A stretch of 11,747 bases of DNA from Cudoniella acicularis (Eukaryota > Ascomycota > Leotiomycetes > Helotiales > Helotiaceae). Position numbers and translations under genes: made by a program. A model generated the notes under the pieces. That model made no database searches. It saw only the letters and a list, made by a program, of their open reading frames with translations, and was not told the DNA's origin. The DNA is taken from contig JAAMPI010001654.1 in the NCBI GenBank assembly GCA_013054445.1, positions 1-11,747 on the forward strand. The letters run 5' to 3'. Position 1 is the first letter of the stretch, and each line of letters begins with the position of its first letter. Positions 8,276-11,747 of this stretch are shown in pieces.

Positions 8276-8954
8276 TTGACCAAAGAAGAGGCTCTCCGGC
8301 GAAGCGAGCGTGTGATGAAGCACGGAAGTGTCGCGCACTGAGCCTCCGCGACACCAACAAAACACGCTGGGTTTCACTGCAGGGGTCAAGATTATCGTGA
8401 TTGCAAACTCCGGATGATCGCCCGTTCGACTTTTTGCTTGACAGCACAAGACCAGTTTCGCAGGTTGTGCACATGTCGAAGTTTCAATTGCAAGGGGGAA
8501 TTCTCCTCGTAATCTCATTATCTCGCCGCAATCTGGAGATGCGGCGCCAGAGTAGCTTGCCTTTGCTTGGTTTTGTTTGGCCGGCCTGAACGACAGCGAG
8601 GGACAGGATGAAATCTGTTTCAACCACCTGGACACTTGAAAATCTTCAACGCAGGCTCGCAGATTGCAGACGTAGCGAGCACGAGTTTGTGATCGCCATC
8701 AGGGAGCCGCTGAACAGGTTGCATTTCCAATCTCGATAATCCGGACTCTTGAGCCTCGAGGGCCGGAGATTGGTGGCCGTGGAGGTCAAGTCGCCGCGAC
8801 CGTTGACTCGTTGAAAGACATGAAGTCGTATTTTTGGCCACCTAGCAACCCAGCTTCTAAGCAAGAAACCTGGAGCGTGTATCAAAGCTTGGCAAGGCTT
8901 GTTCCTGCTTGAAATGAGCTGTTGGGAAACTGGAGAAGCCGGCTTTACTTGCTT

Positions 8955-9266
8955 GATGTCCACGCGTTCAACAGCCAGTTCAACAGAACCGACTTTGCCG
9001 GATTTGGTGGCGTTCGAGATGCTGCATTGTCCCGAGAGCTGGAAAAGGAGGTTTGTCAAGGACAGTCAGTCTTTACTCACCTGATGAAGAAGCTGTTTGT
9101 GTTCGGGATTGGAGCTGCCGAGGAGATCGCGATGCGGGAAAGCTCTTCTCTAGAGACCCGAGACTACTCGTGGCAATCGACCTGATGTCAACGCGTCCGA
9201 CTCGGCGGAGTGTTGCTCATGATGGCGCTTGACATGCTGCATTGTTTCGAGTTGGAAAAGGAGATT
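8955..9266. repeat. Diverged direct duplication, offset about 213-229 bp
   Basis: Two copies align by eye. The landmarks are GATGTCCACGCG (8956) against GATGTCAACGCG (9185), an identical ATGCTGCATTGT at 9019-9030 and 9234-9245, and GGAAAAGGAG(G/A)TTTGT at 9041 and 9254. Offsets of 229, 215 and 213 show insertions or deletions between copies, some not multiples of three. This fits an old tandem duplication that has decayed as noncoding DNA. Confidence 0.6.
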
Positions 9267-11249
9267 TGTAAGAGTCTTTCCTCGGTCAATTTGTTTTCGG
9301 AATTGGATCAGCGGGGAAGTCGTTGGGAAGGTACAGTCGAGGTTGACTGCTCTGCTTCCAATGCCCTTTTGGTGGTTGGAGTCGATATCTTTCTCTCAGA
9401 GAGGAGATACGAAGGGCTTCAGTGCCCTAATTTGGAGAAGCCTCGAAATCGCTAGAATTTCAGGCCGATAGCCTCCCATTTCTTTTCATCACGGTACCTT
9501 CCTCGAAAGCCTCTCCCGGGAAACTACCCTGGTAGGTAAGAATTCACACAGGTCTAGCTCTTTTCTAGTTCTCATGTTTTCATCTCAATTTTCAACCTCT
9601 CGAAGCCAGGCCAGATCGTTCCGAAGACCTCAACCAGTACTCTTGGATCCCAGATTGTCTTCTGCAAGTCACTGTCAAAGATGTGGAACACCAATTCGAT
9701 CCTCGCACTTCATCAATTCAATATTCAAACAGAAATCAGACATTCGAGCACTTTATTCTTGATTAATGGCTTTCACCTTCCGACTTGAACTCAAAAACCA
9801 GCTCCTGGATCAGACCAGAAAAGACTATATTCTCCAACCTCCAGGCAACCGTCAAACTGAATAGATTGAGGGATATGCATCCCTCCTGCAACGAACTTTC
9901 CTTCAAAACCATCCAATGGTTTATCGTCATGGCATCGATTCCAATACTACCGTGACATACTTTAGGTACCATCCCGTGTGATTTTCTTGCGTCGACCCGG
10001 AACAAAAAAGGTCACTTACGGTCCGCCAATTATACCGATCAATGGAGTGAAGATACATATTTACCCTGTCGTTGATCCGAGAGAAAATCCGGGCTACACA
10101 CCTACTCAATCAATTATCCAATCGCCACCTTTCCCCTCTTCCGCAACACAGGAGGTCCCTTCCAAAATGCGAGCTGCAAATATCAACAAATTATGTGAAT
10201 AGGGCTATTCATAGCATCAAGTTCATCCTCACCTTTTCTCTTGCATTCAAGCTTTCCAAGTTGTCGGCTGATACAAAATAGCCGCCACAACACCACCTAC
10301 CTGCCTACCTGGTCAATTCAACGCCACAACCTTTTTTCTCGGCTGCTAAATGCTAATCTTTCATAAAACAAAAGGCGACTGCTAATTGCTTCGGAGGATA
10401 AAAGAAACGTAGATTGTTTCCTTGGCACTCTTCGGTCATTGTACCATCTACGGAACGCGAATCCCCATAAACCGAAAATCCCTCCCTTCTCCAGGCCTCA
10501 TTCTACTAAAATAGCATTCTCCAAGAAAAAAAAAACCACATGGATCGGCTTAAGGTTAAATCGTGCCATCAAGAATATAAGGCCGACCCGAAGGCAGCAG
10601 GATGGGAACCAGTGCAGATCCAGAATATGCACACTGCAATGCACTCTCTTGCTTGAATACGAGAAGTTCTTTTGAGTATCCATAGCGTGCAGCAAGCAGG
10701 CCAATCTGATGATATTCCTTTCATATGATGTAGCGGTTATACACCCTGATTCTCTTCTTGATTGTGGCTTTTATTTCATTTAAATATGGTTTGTTGTAAT
10801 GTTGTTGCCTTCGAAAGTCCTCTCGATACATTATACATAAGAAGGCACTTGAATCTACTTTTCTCTACTCTCTTCTTTGATAGCTCAAAAGCGATTACCA
10901 CACATAATCTTTCATAAATCACAACACCATCTCGAAAAGATATCTTATCTAGATCATCCCGACTCCCAAGGACCTGGATCCTTTTCACCATCCCGAGATA
11001 TAAGATTAAAACCCGCAAACCACCTCAACCCACCCCAACCTCAAAATAAGGTTTCCTGCAAGACAAACACGCAGACAGATCGAACTCACCAGCGGCTGGT
11101 GATCATCCTCTACCTTGTCCTTGTCCTCGCTCACTCGCTTCTTACCGCTGTCAAATTCAAGGAGACAATATTCTCAAATTACCTCAAACGATCTCGCTTG
11201 CCTCAATACCTCTCACTCAAGCATACTTTAACTCTGGAATTTCGCAAAA

Positions 11250-11728
11250 ATGCAGTTCTCAACTCTTGCTCTTCCTCTGCTCTCTCTTCTTCCTGCTTTA
11301 GGTAAGCCATCTCATTTCTCTTCAGTTTTTTCACTTTCGACTTGGAACTTATAAGCTAGCACCAACTCCCTTCCTTCACCTCCACTACCCTCTTTTTCAA
11401 AATGAAAAGCAAAATAGCGAGGAATTAATTAACAAAAAAAACAGTGCAAAGCACAGCCTGCGTAGCCGGCGGTCCCACCGACCAAATCGCCAAAGTGAAA
11501 ACATGCTGCTACAACGCTGCAGGAACATGGTATCAGTTCTACTCTAACCAGGCTATTTGTGTTTTGGCAGATAATAGGGCTTGGGGCTACAACGAGTGTG
11601 TGAGGGCCGTGGCGTATAGTCAGCTGGATACGAAGTGTATTCCCGGGGATGGACAGGGTTTGAGTACGGCTTTTGGGACGGCAACGCAGGGGTGGGCTAC
11701 TAGTGCTAGGGAGACGATTACTGCTTAG
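11250..11728 (+). CDS. Small secreted six-cysteine protein, family not recognised
   Basis: Exon 1 is 11250-11301 and exon 2 is 11445-11728; the 143-nt intron 11302-11444 has GTAAGC, TTAAC and ACAG signals and sits in the codon for Val18 at the end of the signal peptide. The product is 111 aa plus TAG. Residues 1 to about 18 (MQFSTLALPLLSLLPALV) are a signal peptide. The mature protein of about 93 aa has cysteines at 23, 38, 39, 56, 69 and 82, giving C-x14-CC-x16-C-x12-C-x12-C. It is rich in aromatic residues in the middle (GTWYQFYSNQAIC, NRAWGYNEC) and ends in a Gly/Thr/Ser-rich tail without a membrane or GPI signal. The pattern does not match hydrophobins (eight Cys), CFEM (eight Cys) or LysM motifs. 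The gene stands alone behind a long upstream spacer. A wall-associated or host-interaction protein is possible, but the function is unknown. Confidence 0.88.
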
Positions 11729-11747
11729 GTGGTGAGAGGGAAGGGGA

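Larger units (their letters stand above)
7460..11249. other. Gene-poor 3.8-kb intergenic region between divergent secreted-protein genes
   Basis: The left end must hold the cupredoxin promoter and the right end the promoter of the six-cysteine protein. Between them, 7740-9480 is visibly GC-richer and bears short tandem repeats and a diverged direct duplication, while 9480-11249 is AT-rich with pyrimidine-rich stretches. ORFs such as 8075-8635 minus (186 codons), 9210-9455 plus and 9978-10202 plus show no recognised domain, no signal peptide and no splice structure that joins them. A TATAAGAT at 10999-11006 could be a core element of the rightmost gene. I see no transposase, reverse transcriptase or tRNA here. 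Confidence 0.5.

Noticed and set aside
8075..8635. 186-codon minus-strand ORF
   Set aside because: It is long because the DNA is GC-rich and contains a 9-bp repeat. The product lacks any known domain, has clustered Arg/Ala runs from the repeat and several scattered Cys/Trp, and has no splice or promoter context.
9524..9535. CTACCCTGGTAG palindrome as the end of a mobile element
   Set aside because: I compared it with the CCCTGG-rich cluster at 7729-7789 and found no matching terminal inverted repeat or target duplication, and no transposase lies between them.

Overview
The window looks like nuclear DNA of a filamentous ascomycete (Pezizomycotina). Introns are short, mostly 44-190 nt, with GTATGT/GTAAG-type donors, CTAAC/CTAAT-like branch sites and CAG or TAG acceptors. 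Genes are compact and monocistronic, and starts carry fungal contexts such as CAAAATGGC. The small-subunit ribosomal proteins resemble those of filamentous ascomycetes; a leotiomycete (Botrytis/Sclerotinia-like) origin is a guess from general resemblance only.

Six genes can be supported, all rebuilt by splicing by eye. (1) 1-888, minus: N-terminal two thirds or so of a secreted family A1 aspartic protease, cut by the window start. (2) 1558-2402, minus: complete ribosomal protein S5 (uS7), four exons, 213 aa. (3) 2643-3225, plus: complete ribosomal protein S25 (eS25), four exons, 97 aa, divergent from rps5 across a 240-bp shared promoter. (4) 3926-4946, plus: membrane-anchored MAPR/Dap1-type cytochrome b5-like heme protein, three exons, 264 aa. 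(5) 6733-7459, minus: secreted cupredoxin with a Ser/Gly/Thr-rich stalk and a GPI-type C-terminus, two exons, 225 aa. (6) 11250-11728, plus: small secreted protein with six cysteines, two exons, 111 aa, family not recognised.

The left half (1-4950) is gene dense. The right half is gene poor: 1.8 kb separates the convergent MAPR and cupredoxin genes, and 3.8 kb separates the divergent cupredoxin and six-cysteine genes. The stretch from about 7740 to 9480 is visibly richer in G+C than the DNA to its right and holds short tandem repeats, a CCCTGGCC/GGCCAGGG inverted repeat and a diverged direct duplication. It reads as decayed sequence, and I could not assign a gene to it.

There is no operon or obvious gene cluster. 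The shared theme is modest: two housekeeping ribosomal genes that are probably co-regulated, and three independent secreted or cell-surface proteins (protease, cupredoxin, cysteine-rich protein) of the kind fungi use at the cell exterior. I do not see clear evidence of a new multi-gene system. The most open items are the six-cysteine secreted protein and the repeat-bearing GC-rich tract.
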